The notes under the pieces were generated by a model. It saw nothing but the letters and a program-made list of their open reading frames with translations. It did no database searches and had not been told where the DNA came from. A stretch of DNA of 64,000 nucleotides from Tritonibacter mobilis (GTDB lineage Bacteria; Pseudomonadota; Alphaproteobacteria; Rhodobacterales; Rhodobacteraceae), in contig NZ_LNWY01000005.1 of NCBI RefSeq assembly GCF_001681715.1, positions 544,845-608,844 on the forward strand. Direction: 5' to 3'. This document shows positions 27,796-36,876 of this stretch, in pieces (within the stretch, counting starts at the first letter, position 1; each line of letters begins with the position of its first letter). The translations under genes and the position numbers were made by a program.

Positions 27796-29727
27796 ATGGC
27801 TACACTCGACCCCCAAATCAGCGAAAACTCAGTGCAACAGGCGACCGAGGCTCATCGGCCTGTCATTCGCCAGCTTGATGACAGCGCCATCAACCGCATT
27901 GCGGCGGGTGAGGTGGTTGAGCGCCCGGCTTCTGCCGTCAAGGAATTGGTGGAGAACGCCATCGACGCAGGGGCGACCCGCATCACGGTAGAGATTGCTG
28001 ACGGCGGGAAGACCCTGATCCGGGTGATCGACAACGGCTGTGGCATGACACCCGAGGATCTGCCGCTGGCACTGTCACGCCATGCAACGTCGAAAATCGA
28101 CGGCTCGGATCTTCTGAACATCCACACCTTTGGATTTCGCGGCGAGGCCCTGCCCAGTTTGGGTGCGGTCGGGCGGCTCACCATCACGAGCCGGGCCGAA
28201 GGGTGCGATGCGGCTCAGATCCGCGTCGCGGGTGGGCATCTGGAGCCGGTCAAACCGGCAGCGCTGCGGCAGGGCACAATTGTGGAGCTGCGCGATCTGT
28301 TCTTTGCGACGCCTGCACGGCTGAAGTTCATGCGCACAGACCGGGCCGAAACGCAGGCGATTTCCGACACGGTGAAGCGACTTGCGATGGCCGAGCCTGC
28401 CGTGGGCTTCACCCTGCGCGATGTCTCTGGCGGAGGTGAAGGGCGCGTGACGTTCCGCGCCGATCCCATGAGCGGCGATCTTTTTGATGCGCTGCATGGG
28501 CGGCTAGCGCATGTGATTGGTCGCGAATTTGCGGAGAACGCGCTGAAGATCGACGCGACGCGCGAGGGCATCCGCCTTTATGGCTATGCGGCGCTGCCGA
28601 CCTATTCGCGCGGGGCTGCGGTGACGCAGTTCCTGTTCGTGAACACGCGGCCGGTGAAGGACAAGATGCTCACAGGCGCGCTTCGGGCGGCCTATATGGA
28701 CTTCCTCAGCCGTGATCGCCACCCTGCAGCGGCGTTGTTTATTGATTGCGATCCGACTCTGGTGGATGTGAACGTCCACCCGGCAAAATCGGAGGTGCGG
28801 TTTCGCGATCCCGGACTGGCGCGGGGCTTAATTGTCTCATCGTTGCGCCATGCGCTGGCGGAGGCCGGGCATCGTGCCTCCAGCACTGTGGCGGGGGCGA
28901 CCTTGGGCGCAATGCGGCCCGAGCAACCCACCGTGACGGGGGCGCCGAGGGTCTATCAGATGGATCGGCCATCCCTGGGCGCACGCAACAGTTCTTACGC
29001 GGCGCAAGCCCCCGGTCAGCCGCCCGCACCGTCCTATCCTGCGCCGCCACCGGCGGAATCTGCCGGGTTTGCCGAGATGTCTTGCGCCTACAGTGGCCGT
29101 CTGGTCGAAGACGCTGCAGCGGAGCCAGAAGCGCACCCGGTAGAGGATCTGCCTTTGGGCGCGGCGCGCGGGCAGGTGCATGAGAATTACATCATTGCTC
29201 AGACCCGCGACGGTATGGTGATCGTCGACCAACACGCCGCGCACGAACGATTGGTCTATGAAAAACTCAAACATCAGATGGCCGAGAATGGCGTTGCGAC
29301 CCAAGGCCTTTTGATCCCCGAGATTGTCGAACTCTCGGATGGCGATTGCGCGCGCCTGCTGGGTGTAGCCGACGATCTGGCGAAATTCGGTCTCGGGATC
29401 GAAGCCTTTGGCGGCAGTGCCGTGGCCGTGCGCGAAACCCCGGCCATCTTGGGCGAGGTCAATGCCGAGGCGATGATCCGCGACATTCTGGATGAACTGG
29501 CCGATCAGGGCGAGAGCCAGCTGGTGCAGGCGCGACTGGAGGCGATCCTGTCGCGTGTGGCCTGCCATGGCTCAATCCGGTCCGGTCGACGGATGCGCGG
29601 CGAGGAGATGAACGCGCTTTTGCGCGAGATGGAGGCGACGCCGCATTCCGGCCAATGCAATCATGGCCGTCCAACCTATGTTGAACTCAAACTCGCTGAC
29701 ATCGAACGCCTGTTTGGTCGCAGCTAA
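27796..29727 (+). CDS. mutL: DNA mismatch repair protein MutL
   Basis: About 643 residues. The GHKL ATPase N terminus is complete: '[20 protein letters not shown]', 'DNGCGM', and 'RHATSKI' with '[11 protein letters not shown]'. A variable Pro-rich linker (about 360-440) leads to the C-terminal dimer domain with '[20 protein letters not shown]' split around 'DQHAAHERL'. I see no clear DQHA(X)2E(X)4E endonuclease motif change: '[12 protein letters not shown]' matches it, so an endonuclease-type MutL is likely. The start is uncertain: ATG at 27796 is chosen; GTG at 27769 lies in a hairpin. Confidence 0.95.
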   Translation: MATLDPQISENSVQQATEAHRPVIRQLDDSAINRIAAGEVVERPASAVKELVENAIDAGATRITVEIADGGKTLIRVIDNGCGMTPEDLPLALSRHATSKIDGSDLLNIHTFGFRGEALPSLGAVGRLTITSRAEGCDAAQIRVAGGHLEPVKPAALRQGTIVELRDLFFATPARLKFMRTDRAETQAISDTVKRLAMAEPAVGFTLRDVSGGGEGRVTFRADPMSGDLFDALHGRLAHVIGREFAENALKIDATREGIRLYGYAALPTYSRGAAVTQFLFVNTRPVKDKMLTGALRAAYMDFLSRDRHPAAALFIDCDPTLVDVNVHPAKSEVRFRDPGLARGLIVSSLRHALAEAGHRASSTVAGATLGAMRPEQPTVTGAPRVYQMDRPSLGARNSSYAAQAPGQPPAPSYPAPPPAESAGFAEMSCAYSGRLVEDAAAEPEAHPVEDLPLGAARGQVHENYIIAQTRDGMVIVDQHAAHERLVYEKLKHQMAENGVATQGLLIPEIVELSDGDCARLLGVADDLAKFGLGIEAFGGSAVAVRETPAILGEVNAEAMIRDILDELADQGESQLVQARLEAILSRVACHGSIRSGRRMRGEEMNALLREMEATPHSGQCNHGRPTYVELKLADIERLFGRS

Positions 29728-29738
29728 AGGAACCCCGG

Positions 29739-30974
29739 ATGGACGGCACGGACATTGCCATCGCGAATATGGACAGTCTGGAAATGATCCTGCTGGGGGC
29801 CGCAGTGGGGGTGGTCCTGCTATTTGCGCTCCTGATCCAGTCGATGCGCAACTCTGCCCGCGCGGCGCGTGCGATTGAACCGTTGACCCATCAAATGAGC
29901 ACGCTGGGGCAGGTGGCGCAGCAGTTATCCTCCGGCCAGGAGGCGCTGCGGGGCAATCTGCAGACGGTGTCTGACACCCAAGCCAATGCGCAGTTGCAGA
30001 TCCTGCAAACCATGGAAGCGCGGCTGGGCGACGTGCAGCAACGGATGAATGACCGGCTGGCCGACAACGCCATGAGGCAAGCGCGGGCCATGACAGAGAT
30101 GCAGGAGCGCATGACCGAGAGCCTGCACGGCAACGCCAAGCGCACCGCCACCTCGCTCACGCAGTTGCAGGAACGGCTTGCGGTGATCGACAAGGCGCAG
30201 GACAATATCACCAAACTGTCAGGCGATGTCTTGTCCTTGCAGGATATCCTGTCGAACAAGCAGACCCGCGGGGCCTTTGGAGAGATCCAGCTCAATGACA
30301 TCGTGTCAAAGGCGCTTCCCAGCGATGCCTATGCGTTTCAATACACGCTCTCGAACGGCAAGCGGGCGGACTGTCTGATCCATCTGCCCAACCCGCCGGG
30401 GCCGATCGTGATCGACAGCAAGTTCCCGTTGGAACCCTATGAGGCGCTGCGCAATGCCGAGACCCAAGAGGCCCGTGCGCAGGCGGCGCGGCTCCTGAAG
30501 GGGGCGTTGCGCAAGCATATCCGCGACATTTCGGAGAAATACATCCTTGATGGGGAAACCGCCGACGGGGCGCTGATGTTTCTGCCCTCTGAGGCTGTTT
30601 ATGCGGAGTTACATGCGAATTTCTCTGACGTGGTGCGCGAAGGATTTTCGCTCAAGGTCTGGATCGTGTCACCCACCACCTGCATGGCGACCCTCAACAC
30701 CATGCGTGCAATCCTGAAAGATGCGCGCATGCGCGAACAGGCCGGTGCAATCCGCACAGAGCTGGGTCTGCTGCACAAGGATGTGGAGCGTCTCGGCGAC
30801 CGGGTTGGCAATCTGGACCGGCATTTCAGCCAAGCGCAGAAGGATATCGCCGACATCAAGATCAGCGCCGACAAGGCCGGACGACGGGCCCAGCGGCTTG
30901 ATAATTTCGACTTTGAGGAACTGAGCCCCGATAGCATGGCTCAGGTGGTGGCGCTGGAGCGCCCGGGCGAATGA
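29739..30974 (+). CDS. rmuC: DNA recombination protein RmuC
   Basis: The protein has 411 residues. An N-terminal membrane helix ('LLGAAVGVVLLFALLIQS') precedes a long coiled coil (about 45-150). The RmuC nuclease-like domain follows: 'GAFGEIQLNDIV', 'VIDSKFPLEPYEALRNAE' and 'FLPSEAVYAE'. RmuC limits inversions at short inverted repeats in E. coli. It is 11 bases after mutL, and its stop overlaps the next start by 4 bases (ATGA). Confidence 0.94.
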   Translation: MDGTDIAIANMDSLEMILLGAAVGVVLLFALLIQSMRNSARAARAIEPLTHQMSTLGQVAQQLSSGQEALRGNLQTVSDTQANAQLQILQTMEARLGDVQQRMNDRLADNAMRQARAMTEMQERMTESLHGNAKRTATSLTQLQERLAVIDKAQDNITKLSGDVLSLQDILSNKQTRGAFGEIQLNDIVSKALPSDAYAFQYTLSNGKRADCLIHLPNPPGPIVIDSKFPLEPYEALRNAETQEARAQAARLLKGALRKHIRDISEKYILDGETADGALMFLPSEAVYAELHANFSDVVREGFSLKVWIVSPTTCMATLNTMRAILKDARMREQAGAIRTELGLLHKDVERLGDRVGNLDRHFSQAQKDIADIKISADKAGRRAQRLDNFDFEELSPDSMAQVVALERPGE

Positions 30975-32287
30975 TCCGGCTGGCACGTCGCCGGATGGCG
31001 CCGGATGCGGCGCTGTTGCGCGAAGCAGAGCTCAGGGCGGAAAAGGTCGTCTCTATCCTGCGGATCTTTGTGGCGCTGGGGTTGATGGTGGTTTTCTTCC
31101 TAGCGGTGGGAGAACCCCCGGCTGAGATTGCCGACTTTCTGCGCAAACAGTGGATCTTTGCGATCCTGTCGATGGTGTCATATCTTTTGTTGGGGGTGTT
31201 CAGCCTGTGGCTGGCCCGCAGCGGGCGGTTTCGGCGCTGGATGGTCTGGCCGGTTGTGACGCTCGATTGCCTGTTCATGCTGGTGAATGCATGGGTGGGA
31301 TTGGAGAATGTCTCCATGCCCGGCGCGCTGACATTCCTGTTGCCACCTACATGGCTGGTGCCGGTGGTTCTGGCCTTTGCAGTGTTGCGGTTTAATCCTT
31401 ATTTGCAGGCCTATTGCGTGGCCCTGATCGTTGGGGGCTTGGGATACCTGAGCTTTGTCAGCGATGTGACTGTGTCGCCAGAGATAGCCAATCGCCTGAA
31501 GCATCTGGTGTCGGTGCCGCCCAATATTGTGCGGCTGACCATGATTTTGCTGGCGGGCGTGGTTTTGGTGGTGGCCGCGGCGGCGTTGCGGGATCTGTTG
31601 CATCGCGCGCTGATCGAGACAGAAAAGCGCCTGCTGCTGACGCGCTATTTGCCTGCGCGGCTGGCGAACCGGGTGCAGGGTGAAAACCTTGACGATATGC
31701 GTCAGGAGCAGCGGCAGGACATGGGAGTGATGTTCGTGGACATTCGCGGCTTCACCTCTTGGGCTGAAGGACGTGATCCTGCCGAGGTGGGGGGCTTTGT
31801 GACAGAGTACCGTATCCGCGTGCAAAAAGCGGCGCGTGAGACCGGTGGTATGGTGGACAAGTTCATCGGGGACGGTGCGATGTTATTGTTTGACGGCGAG
31901 GGCGCGCCCCATCGCGCGCTGGACTGCGCGCGGCGTCTCTCTGATGAAATGTACGACTGGTCTGATGCGCGTCAGAAAGAAGGACGTAGCGCGGTGCATG
32001 TGGGGATCGGGCTGCATTGGGGCGAGGTGTTTTCCGGCGTGGTCGGTGATGAGGACCGGCTGGAGTACACTGCGCTCGGCGACACGGTGAACATCGCGGC
32101 GCGACTGGAGCAGATGACCAAGACCTGTGAAATGGAGATCATCGTATCGGACGCGGTTCTTGAGGCGGCAGGGGAGCCCGCGCGCGAGGACTGGATTGCG
32201 CTGGAACCGGCGCCCTTGCGCGGGCGCAGCCAGCCACTTGCCCTCTTTGGGCGCAAGGAGCGCATGCGTGAGCCCGGTGTGGCCTGA
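30971..32287 (+). CDS. class III adenylate/guanylate cyclase with membrane domain
   Basis: The protein has 438 residues. Around five or six N-terminal membrane helices (about 25-215) lead to a class III catalytic domain. Metal-binding Asp residues are in 'MFVDIRGFTSW' (about 257) and 'GDGAMLLFDG' (about 300), and the region 'EYTALGDTVNIAARLE' carries the conserved Asn. It makes cAMP, or less probably cGMP, from a membrane sensor architecture. It is coupled to rmuC by a 4-base overlap, a link of unclear meaning. Confidence 0.92.
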   Translation: MIRLARRRMAPDAALLREAELRAEKVVSILRIFVALGLMVVFFLAVGEPPAEIADFLRKQWIFAILSMVSYLLLGVFSLWLARSGRFRRWMVWPVVTLDCLFMLVNAWVGLENVSMPGALTFLLPPTWLVPVVLAFAVLRFNPYLQAYCVALIVGGLGYLSFVSDVTVSPEIANRLKHLVSVPPNIVRLTMILLAGVVLVVAAAALRDLLHRALIETEKRLLLTRYLPARLANRVQGENLDDMRQEQRQDMGVMFVDIRGFTSWAEGRDPAEVGGFVTEYRIRVQKAARETGGMVDKFIGDGAMLLFDGEGAPHRALDCARRLSDEMYDWSDARQKEGRSAVHVGIGLHWGEVFSGVVGDEDRLEYTALGDTVNIAARLEQMTKTCEMEIIVSDAVLEAAGEPAREDWIALEPAPLRGRSQPLALFGRKERMREPGVA

Positions 32288-32366
32288 TTTGCTGTAGATC
32301 AAGGTCGCGGCCTGCGATGGGTGTCACTGTTGCGGTACCCGATAGCTTCATGGAAGGACGCGCAGG

Positions 32367-32690
32367 ATGGTCGAGATTGCAAGCAACAAGGCGGAACAGG
32401 TCGCGCTGATGGCGCGTGAGATCGAGCGTGCGGAACCTGAGCTGCGCGCCTTCATTGCCGACATGAATGAAGATGAGCAGGCGGAGCTTGTGGCTCTGGT
32501 CTGGGTGGGGCGCGGTGTTTTTGAGGCGGAGGAGTTTGGTCAGGCGGTGGCCACGGCGCGCGCCGAGAAAACCACGCCAACCGAGGATTATCTCCTCGCG
32601 ACCCCGAACCTTGCCTATGACATTGAGGCGGGATTGGAGGCGCTGGGCGTTGATGTGACCGCCGCCGCCGAGGATGTCATGGGGCGGTAA
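32367..32690 (+). CDS. DUF3775 domain protein
   Basis: The protein has 107 residues, acidic and helical. 'ELVALVWVGRG' and 'TEDYLLATPNLAYDIEAGL' match the DUF3775 pattern I recall. The function is unknown. It stands alone 79 bases after the cyclase, with an RBS 'GGAAGGA' about 10 bases ahead of the ATG, and ends at a terminator. Confidence 0.85.
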   Translation: MVEIASNKAEQVALMAREIERAEPELRAFIADMNEDEQAELVALVWVGRGVFEAEEFGQAVATARAEKTTPTEDYLLATPNLAYDIEAGLEALGVDVTAAAEDVMGR

Positions 32691-32702
32691 ATAACAAGAG
32701 AA

Positions 32703-32730
32703 AGTCCCGCCAGATCTCTCTGGCGGGACT
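32703..32730. terminator. bidirectional intrinsic terminator
   Basis: A perfect 11-bp stem (AGTCCCGCCAG, 32703-32713, with 32720-32730) lies between the convergent DUF3775 and saccharopine dehydrogenase genes. Pyrimidine-rich tails follow on both strands (CTCTTG; TTTCTC). Confidence 0.85.
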
Positions 32731-32748
32731 CTCTTGAGTTCACTGATT

Positions 32749-33891
32749 TCAGGAGCGGTGTGACACCACCTGAAGGTGCTGGGCCAGCGCGCCGATCCGA
32801 CCCATCCAGCTGTCGACAAGCGCCGGATCACTCGGCGCGGCGCTGACGCCGGGGGTGATCTTGCCGTTCATCGCGGCCTCGATGGCATAGGACACCGGAT
32901 AGGACACCAGACGCGCCATGGCGCTGCCGCGCTCGTCGCCCCATGCGTCCATCACATAGGTCTTGTGCCATTTGGTCTGGCCGTCTTTTTCCGCCTTGAG
33001 GTCCACGCAGAGCACCACACGATCCGGCTCGCCCTCGTCATAGGCGTTCTCATCCCAGAACTGGTCGGACATTTCCTTGAGCCGGGCATCGCCTTCGGGG
33101 CCTTCAAGTGTTTCGACCTCTTTGAAGACATCCGCCCAGGCCTCGGTCCAGCCATCCAGACGCAGGGTGCCGCGCACGAAGGTTTTGACCTTCCAGTCCT
33201 TGTCAAAGTGGTATTGCGCCATGAAGGGCAGGCTGTCGCGGTTGGGATAAACCTCAAAGCTCTCCGGCGTGGCCAGAGGCGCGTCATAGGTGGAGATTGC
33301 GTCCCAAGGGCGTGCCACGTCGAGGACCTCAAAATCGCGGATCGAACGTGAGGGGGACCGCAGGGCCTTGAGCACGCCCAGAGGCGACCAGCTGAACTTG
33401 TAGCGGAAGGGATTTGGGGTTTTGGGGATGCCGCCGCAATAGGACAGAAAGCTGACCTCATTGTCGGGGTCGAAGGCGGGGGATTCCGCATATTCGGCCA
33501 CCAAGGCATGCGCCATCAGGTGATCAATGCCCGGATCAAGCCCGACCTCATTGACCAGCGCGACGCCTGCGTCCTTGGCTTTCCGATCCAGCGCCCGCAT
33601 CTCCGGCGAGATATAGGAGGAGGACACAAAATGCGCGCCATTGTTGATGGCGAGTTCTGCCAGTTCTACATGCCAGTCGCCGGGCAGCATCGAGACCACC
33701 ACGTCAGCGGGGCTGAGGAGTTCCGACAGACGCGCGATGGAAAACTTGTGGATGTTGGTGGTGAGGTCGCCAACAGCCTCGGCGGCTTTTTCGGGTGTAC
33801 GGTTCCAGACGGCCACGTCGTGGCCCGCTTCAAGCAGGCGACGCAGGCCGGGAATCGCGGAGAGGCCAGTGCCGCACCAGTGAATAGTCAT
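32749..33891 (-). CDS. saccharopine dehydrogenase family protein (L-glutamate-forming type)
   Basis: The protein has 380 residues. A Rossmann start 'WCGTGLSAIPGLRRLLEAG' binds NAD(P); the C-terminal saccharopine dehydrogenase domain has 'NEVGLDPGIDHLMAH' and 'SYCGGIPKTPNPFRYKFSWS'. With its neighbour it can run the saccharopine pathway: lysine plus 2-oxoglutarate to saccharopine, then to aminoadipate semialdehyde and glutamate. In roseobacters this pathway is thought to serve lysine breakdown, since dapB at 9890 supplies lysine. Confidence 0.92.
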   Translation of the reverse strand: MTIHWCGTGLSAIPGLRRLLEAGHDVAVWNRTPEKAAEAVGDLTTNIHKFSIARLSELLSPADVVVSMLPGDWHVELAELAINNGAHFVSSSYISPEMRALDRKAKDAGVALVNEVGLDPGIDHLMAHALVAEYAESPAFDPDNEVSFLSYCGGIPKTPNPFRYKFSWSPLGVLKALRSPSRSIRDFEVLDVARPWDAISTYDAPLATPESFEVYPNRDSLPFMAQYHFDKDWKVKTFVRGTLRLDGWTEAWADVFKEVETLEGPEGDARLKEMSDQFWDENAYDEGEPDRVVLCVDLKAEKDGQTKWHKTYVMDAWGDERGSAMARLVSYPVSYAIEAAMNGKITPGVSAAPSDPALVDSWMGRIGALAQHLQVVSHRS

Positions 33892-33920
33892 AGTTGTTCT
33901 CCTTCGTCCGGGCAGGCTGG

Positions 33921-34973
33921 TTAGCCCGCCACATGTTCGTCAAAGACTGCCTTGGCCCGGCCCCAGACACCCGCATCCAGATCGGACAGGGTCAAGAGGC
34001 TGGCCAGCAGTTGGTCTGCATAATCCTCGGAGCTCTCGGCGGGTAGCATCGAGGGCAGGTTGTCGATGGCCATCACATCCAGCACCGGGGCGTTGGCAAC
34101 ACGCAGCACAGGTGCGTCCCATGTGGTGGCACGGGAATAGACCGGAACCGGATTGTAGTCGCTGTCAGGATCGCAGGCCACATCACCAATTGCGGTGAGC
34201 TTACGGTCGGCCTGAAGCGCGTCTTGCGGCACAAACACAGGTGTGCCGGGGCGCGCGAAGATGCAGTTCAGGAACAGATCGTGGTTGAGGATCTCGGGAA
34301 ACGGCCCGCCGCTAGCGGTCTCTTTCATATCCCACTTTGTGACCGTGACGCCCATCGCCTCGCAGAGGTCCGCCGCGCCAGTACCCACGCGCCCCAGGGC
34401 TCCGATGACAATGGCTGTGGGACGCTCAGCGCCGGATGCATCCAGCTCATCCCCCAGATCAGAGAGCAGAGCGTCCTTGTCTTTGTAGACACCAACCGGG
34501 CCACAGACTTCACCGCGTTGTTGCGCGGCCCATGCCTTGAGTGTCACGGCAGCCCCCGCATAGCCCGCCCAGTAGCCAAAGGCGGCAACCCGGCGTCCGG
34601 TCTCGTCCACAAGATATTCCAGATCATACAGCGCCCCGCCACCCTCGCGGAACCGTCGCAAAAGCTCCTTGCCGGAATGCTGGCCCTTGAAGGCATGGCC
34701 GAACATGATGTGGCGATGGGGCAGAGGGGTGCCGTCCTCGGGCAGTTCTTTCAGGCCAAAGATGATCGCGTCGCGCGGCGCATCTGGCCAGGAGTTTTCT
34801 GCCGCAATCTCGCAGCCTGCGTCGATGTAGCCTTGCAGCGGGATGGCGCGGCTGTGGCTGTCTTCGACGGTGACGCGAATGCCTGCGTCCAACAGGGCTT
34901 TGGCCCCCGCAGGCGTCAGCCCCACGCGATCCTCGTTCGGGCGTTGCTCGGCCCGGACCCAGAGATGTGTCAT
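33921..34973 (-). CDS. saccharopine dehydrogenase (L-lysine-forming type)
   Basis: The protein has 350 residues. It resembles the alanine dehydrogenase/LYS1 fold: 'LWVRAEQRPNEDRVGLTPAG', split as 'RAEQRPNEDRVGLTP', 'HIMFGHAFKGQ' and 'IGALGRVGTGAADLC' for NAD binding. It interconverts saccharopine with lysine and 2-oxoglutarate. The start is supported by an RBS (AAGGA, 7 bases). Thirty bases from the partner gene, it is transcribed first. Confidence 0.93.
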   Translation of the reverse strand: MTHLWVRAEQRPNEDRVGLTPAGAKALLDAGIRVTVEDSHSRAIPLQGYIDAGCEIAAENSWPDAPRDAIIFGLKELPEDGTPLPHRHIMFGHAFKGQHSGKELLRRFREGGGALYDLEYLVDETGRRVAAFGYWAGYAGAAVTLKAWAAQQRGEVCGPVGVYKDKDALLSDLGDELDASGAERPTAIVIGALGRVGTGAADLCEAMGVTVTKWDMKETASGGPFPEILNHDLFLNCIFARPGTPVFVPQDALQADRKLTAIGDVACDPDSDYNPVPVYSRATTWDAPVLRVANAPVLDVMAIDNLPSMLPAESSEDYADQLLASLLTLSDLDAGVWGRAKAVFDEHVAG

Positions 34974-34984
34974 AGTCTTGTCCT

Positions 34985-35599
34985 TCAAAGCATATCTTTG
35001 GCGCGCACAGCTTTGACGCTGTCGCGTGCTTCCATTGCCTCCATAAAGGCTTGGAGTTTTGGAAAGCCCGTAAGCTTGACCCCGTCGCCTTCCAGCCAGG
35101 TGCTGATCACGTAGAGGTAGCAATCGGCGAGGCTCAGCGAGTCACCCAGAACAAACGGGCCGCGTAGGCCGTGGTTGCAGATGTACTCGCAGGAGGCAGC
35201 CATCGTTTCGGGCACTTTGCGGGTCATGTCCTTGAACGAGGCGGGATTGGAGGCCCATCGCGCGCCGCGCAGTTTGTGGGCATGGTTCACATGCATGGTG
35301 GAGGCAAGATAGAACATCACCTCGCGCATGCGGGCTACTCGGACCGGATCGGTGGGGCGCAATCCGGCATCAGGGGCCAGATCGGCAATATACTCCAACA
35401 GCGCACCGGTCTCTGTGAGGATACCGCCTTCGACCACCAAAGCCGGCACGCGGCCCTTCGGGTTGATCTGATGATAGGCTTTGGTCGTTTGCTGTTTTTC
35501 GGCAAAATCGATCTTTATGGCCTCATAGGCGAGGCCAGCCTCTTCGAGCGCGATGGCGACCGCAATGGAGATGGTGTGGGGCGCGTAGTAAAGTTGCAT
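34985..35599 (-). CDS. glutathione S-transferase family protein
   Basis: The protein has 204 residues. The N-terminal thioredoxin-fold GST domain has 'INPKGRVPALVVEGG' and 'LTETGALLEYIADLAP' (glutathione gamma-Glu binding 'ETGA'); the C-terminal helical domain has 'LGDSLSLADCYLYVI'. The first-strand segment 'YYAPHTISIAVAIALEE' has Ser near the catalytic position. An RBS (AGGAGA) supports the ATG at 35599. It is 11 bases upstream of the lysine-forming saccharopine dehydrogenase, so it is likely in the same transcript. Confidence 0.92.
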   Translation of the reverse strand: MQLYYAPHTISIAVAIALEEAGLAYEAIKIDFAEKQQTTKAYHQINPKGRVPALVVEGGILTETGALLEYIADLAPDAGLRPTDPVRVARMREVMFYLASTMHVNHAHKLRGARWASNPASFKDMTRKVPETMAASCEYICNHGLRGPFVLGDSLSLADCYLYVISTWLEGDGVKLTGFPKLQAFMEAMEARDSVKAVRAKDML

Positions 35600-35621
35600 G
35601 GCTGTCTCCTGTGCGGGGATT

Positions 35622-36278
35622 TCAGAGGTGGGTGCGCGCGTATTGCCGGTCCGGCTCTTCCAGATGCGGCACCGCATTAAAGAGGACCGGCGCATGGATC
35701 CCACCGATATTGTGCAAACGGTGCAGCGAGGTGTTCATGATCGCCAGCGCCATACGCGCGGTTGCTGCCGTATCGAGCCCCAGACATTGACGCATCACCA
35801 TGGAGATCAGCCCGCCTGATGTGACCACCAATGCGGGGCCTTCACCTTCTGCGATCTCTGCGAGTGCGGCTTTGGTTCGGGATTCAAAATCACGCCAGCT
35901 TTCTGGCGGGGCGCCGATCTTGTCGGCCTCCCACGCGGCAAAAACCTGTGGGAGATGGGCGACAAATCCCTCGCGTTCTTGCGGGATCGGCAGGCCGTGC
36001 TGGGCTTCCATCCTCTGTGCGAGGGTGAAATATTCCATCTCGTTGAGGCGGGGGTCACGGATCAATTGCCCCGCATCAAAGCCCATGGTGCGGGCGGTTT
36101 CTTCGTGCCGGGTCAGGGTGCCGCAATAGATGCGGGCGTAGTGGTCCTTACAGTTGCGCAGATAGTTACCCAGCCATTGGGCCTGCTGATGACCAAGGGC
36201 GCTCAGCTTGTCGTAGCTGGCTTCATCCCGTGCTCCGGTATTGGCCTGGCCGTGGCGGACCAGCGTTATCTCTGACAT
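35622..36278 (-). CDS. histidine phosphatase superfamily protein, variant active site
   Basis: The protein has 218 residues. The N-terminal 'LVRHGQANTG' holds the phospho-accepting His9, with 'LSALGHQQAQWLG' and 'GTLTRHEETA'. In active members a second His occurs as 'SHGG' near the C terminus; here the position reads 'VVTSGGLIS', with Ser in place of His. It could have altered chemistry or be weakly active. It is upstream of the GST gene by 22 bases, so it probably heads the minus-strand operon. Confidence 0.88.
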   Translation of the reverse strand: MSEITLVRHGQANTGARDEASYDKLSALGHQQAQWLGNYLRNCKDHYARIYCGTLTRHEETARTMGFDAGQLIRDPRLNEMEYFTLAQRMEAQHGLPIPQEREGFVAHLPQVFAAWEADKIGAPPESWRDFESRTKAALAEIAEGEGPALVVTSGGLISMVMRQCLGLDTAATARMALAIMNTSLHRLHNIGGIHAPVLFNAVPHLEEPDRQYARTHL

Positions 36279-36405
36279 GCGCGCCCCTTCGATCCTGTTG
36301 CAGAAGTACTAGGGGAGGGGCGTCCGGGTTAAAAGGGTCAAACTGCATTGGGTGTGAGCGCGCGGTGAGCGACGCGCCAGATGCAGGCAGTCGAAACTGT
36401 GGCGC

Positions 36406-36633
36406 TCAGGCGCGGTCGTAGCCGCGTTTCAACATCCGGTGACGATGGCGGTCTGCCGCGACGGAGGCCTCGCGCAGATTGCCGAAGATGTTGATTGTTG
36501 AGCACCCCTTGCCCCCTTTGATGCCCCACTCCCGCAAGAGCGAGACCTCGTCAAAGAGGTTCATCGCCAGTTCGATCCGGTAGAACCGGGCGGGGCGGGT
36601 TTGCGCATGGTTATAGAGCAGACAGGTGGTCAT
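36406..36633 (-). CDS. WGR domain protein
   Basis: The protein has 75 residues, made almost wholly of a WGR domain: 'RFYRIELAMNLFDEVSLLREWGIKGGKG' in two parts, with 'EWGIKGG' as the variant of the WGR core, and 'ADRHRHRMLKRGYDR' at the C terminus. WGR domains bind nucleic acid in PARPs; stand-alone versions are common in roseobacters and have no known role. Confidence 0.82.
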   Translation of the reverse strand: MTTCLLYNHAQTRPARFYRIELAMNLFDEVSLLREWGIKGGKGCSTINIFGNLREASVAADRHRHRMLKRGYDRA

Positions 36634-36680
36634 ATTGTCTTTTTACGCCAGCCGAATCACCGCTGCAAGAGGCGGGGGCC

Positions 36681-36842
36681 CTCCCGCCCGTCGCCAGAGG
36701 AGAAATCTCCTCCGCTCCCGTTGGGCCCGGCGCCGCGCCTATGGCGCGGCTTGACCGCTTGCCCGGCCGGGCAAGCGCTCGGCCCAACGCTGCCAAGGGG
36801 GTTTGCCGCAGGCAAGGCACCTGCAGGGGCGGGAGCGCCCCC
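36681..36842 (-). repeat. dispersed structured repeat, copy 2, within a cloverleaf-like element
   Basis: The conserved blocks of the 12.4-kb repeat recur here inverted (36681-36695 and 36711-36734) around a hairpin GGAGA-AA-TCTCC. The element continues: GTTGGGCC (36719-36727) can pair with GGCCCAAC (36781-36788), enclosing two more hairpins, GCCGCGCC/GGCGCGGC and the palindrome CGCTTGCCCGG/CCGGGCAAGCG. The ends (GGGGGCCCTCCCGCCC and GGGCGGGAGCGCCCC) are also roughly complementary. The whole could fold as a multi-arm structure. It lies 35 bases past the response regulator stop. Confidence 0.75.
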
Positions 36843-36876
36843 TCGTGATCAGGGTATCCGTTTCGCCAATAAGTGA

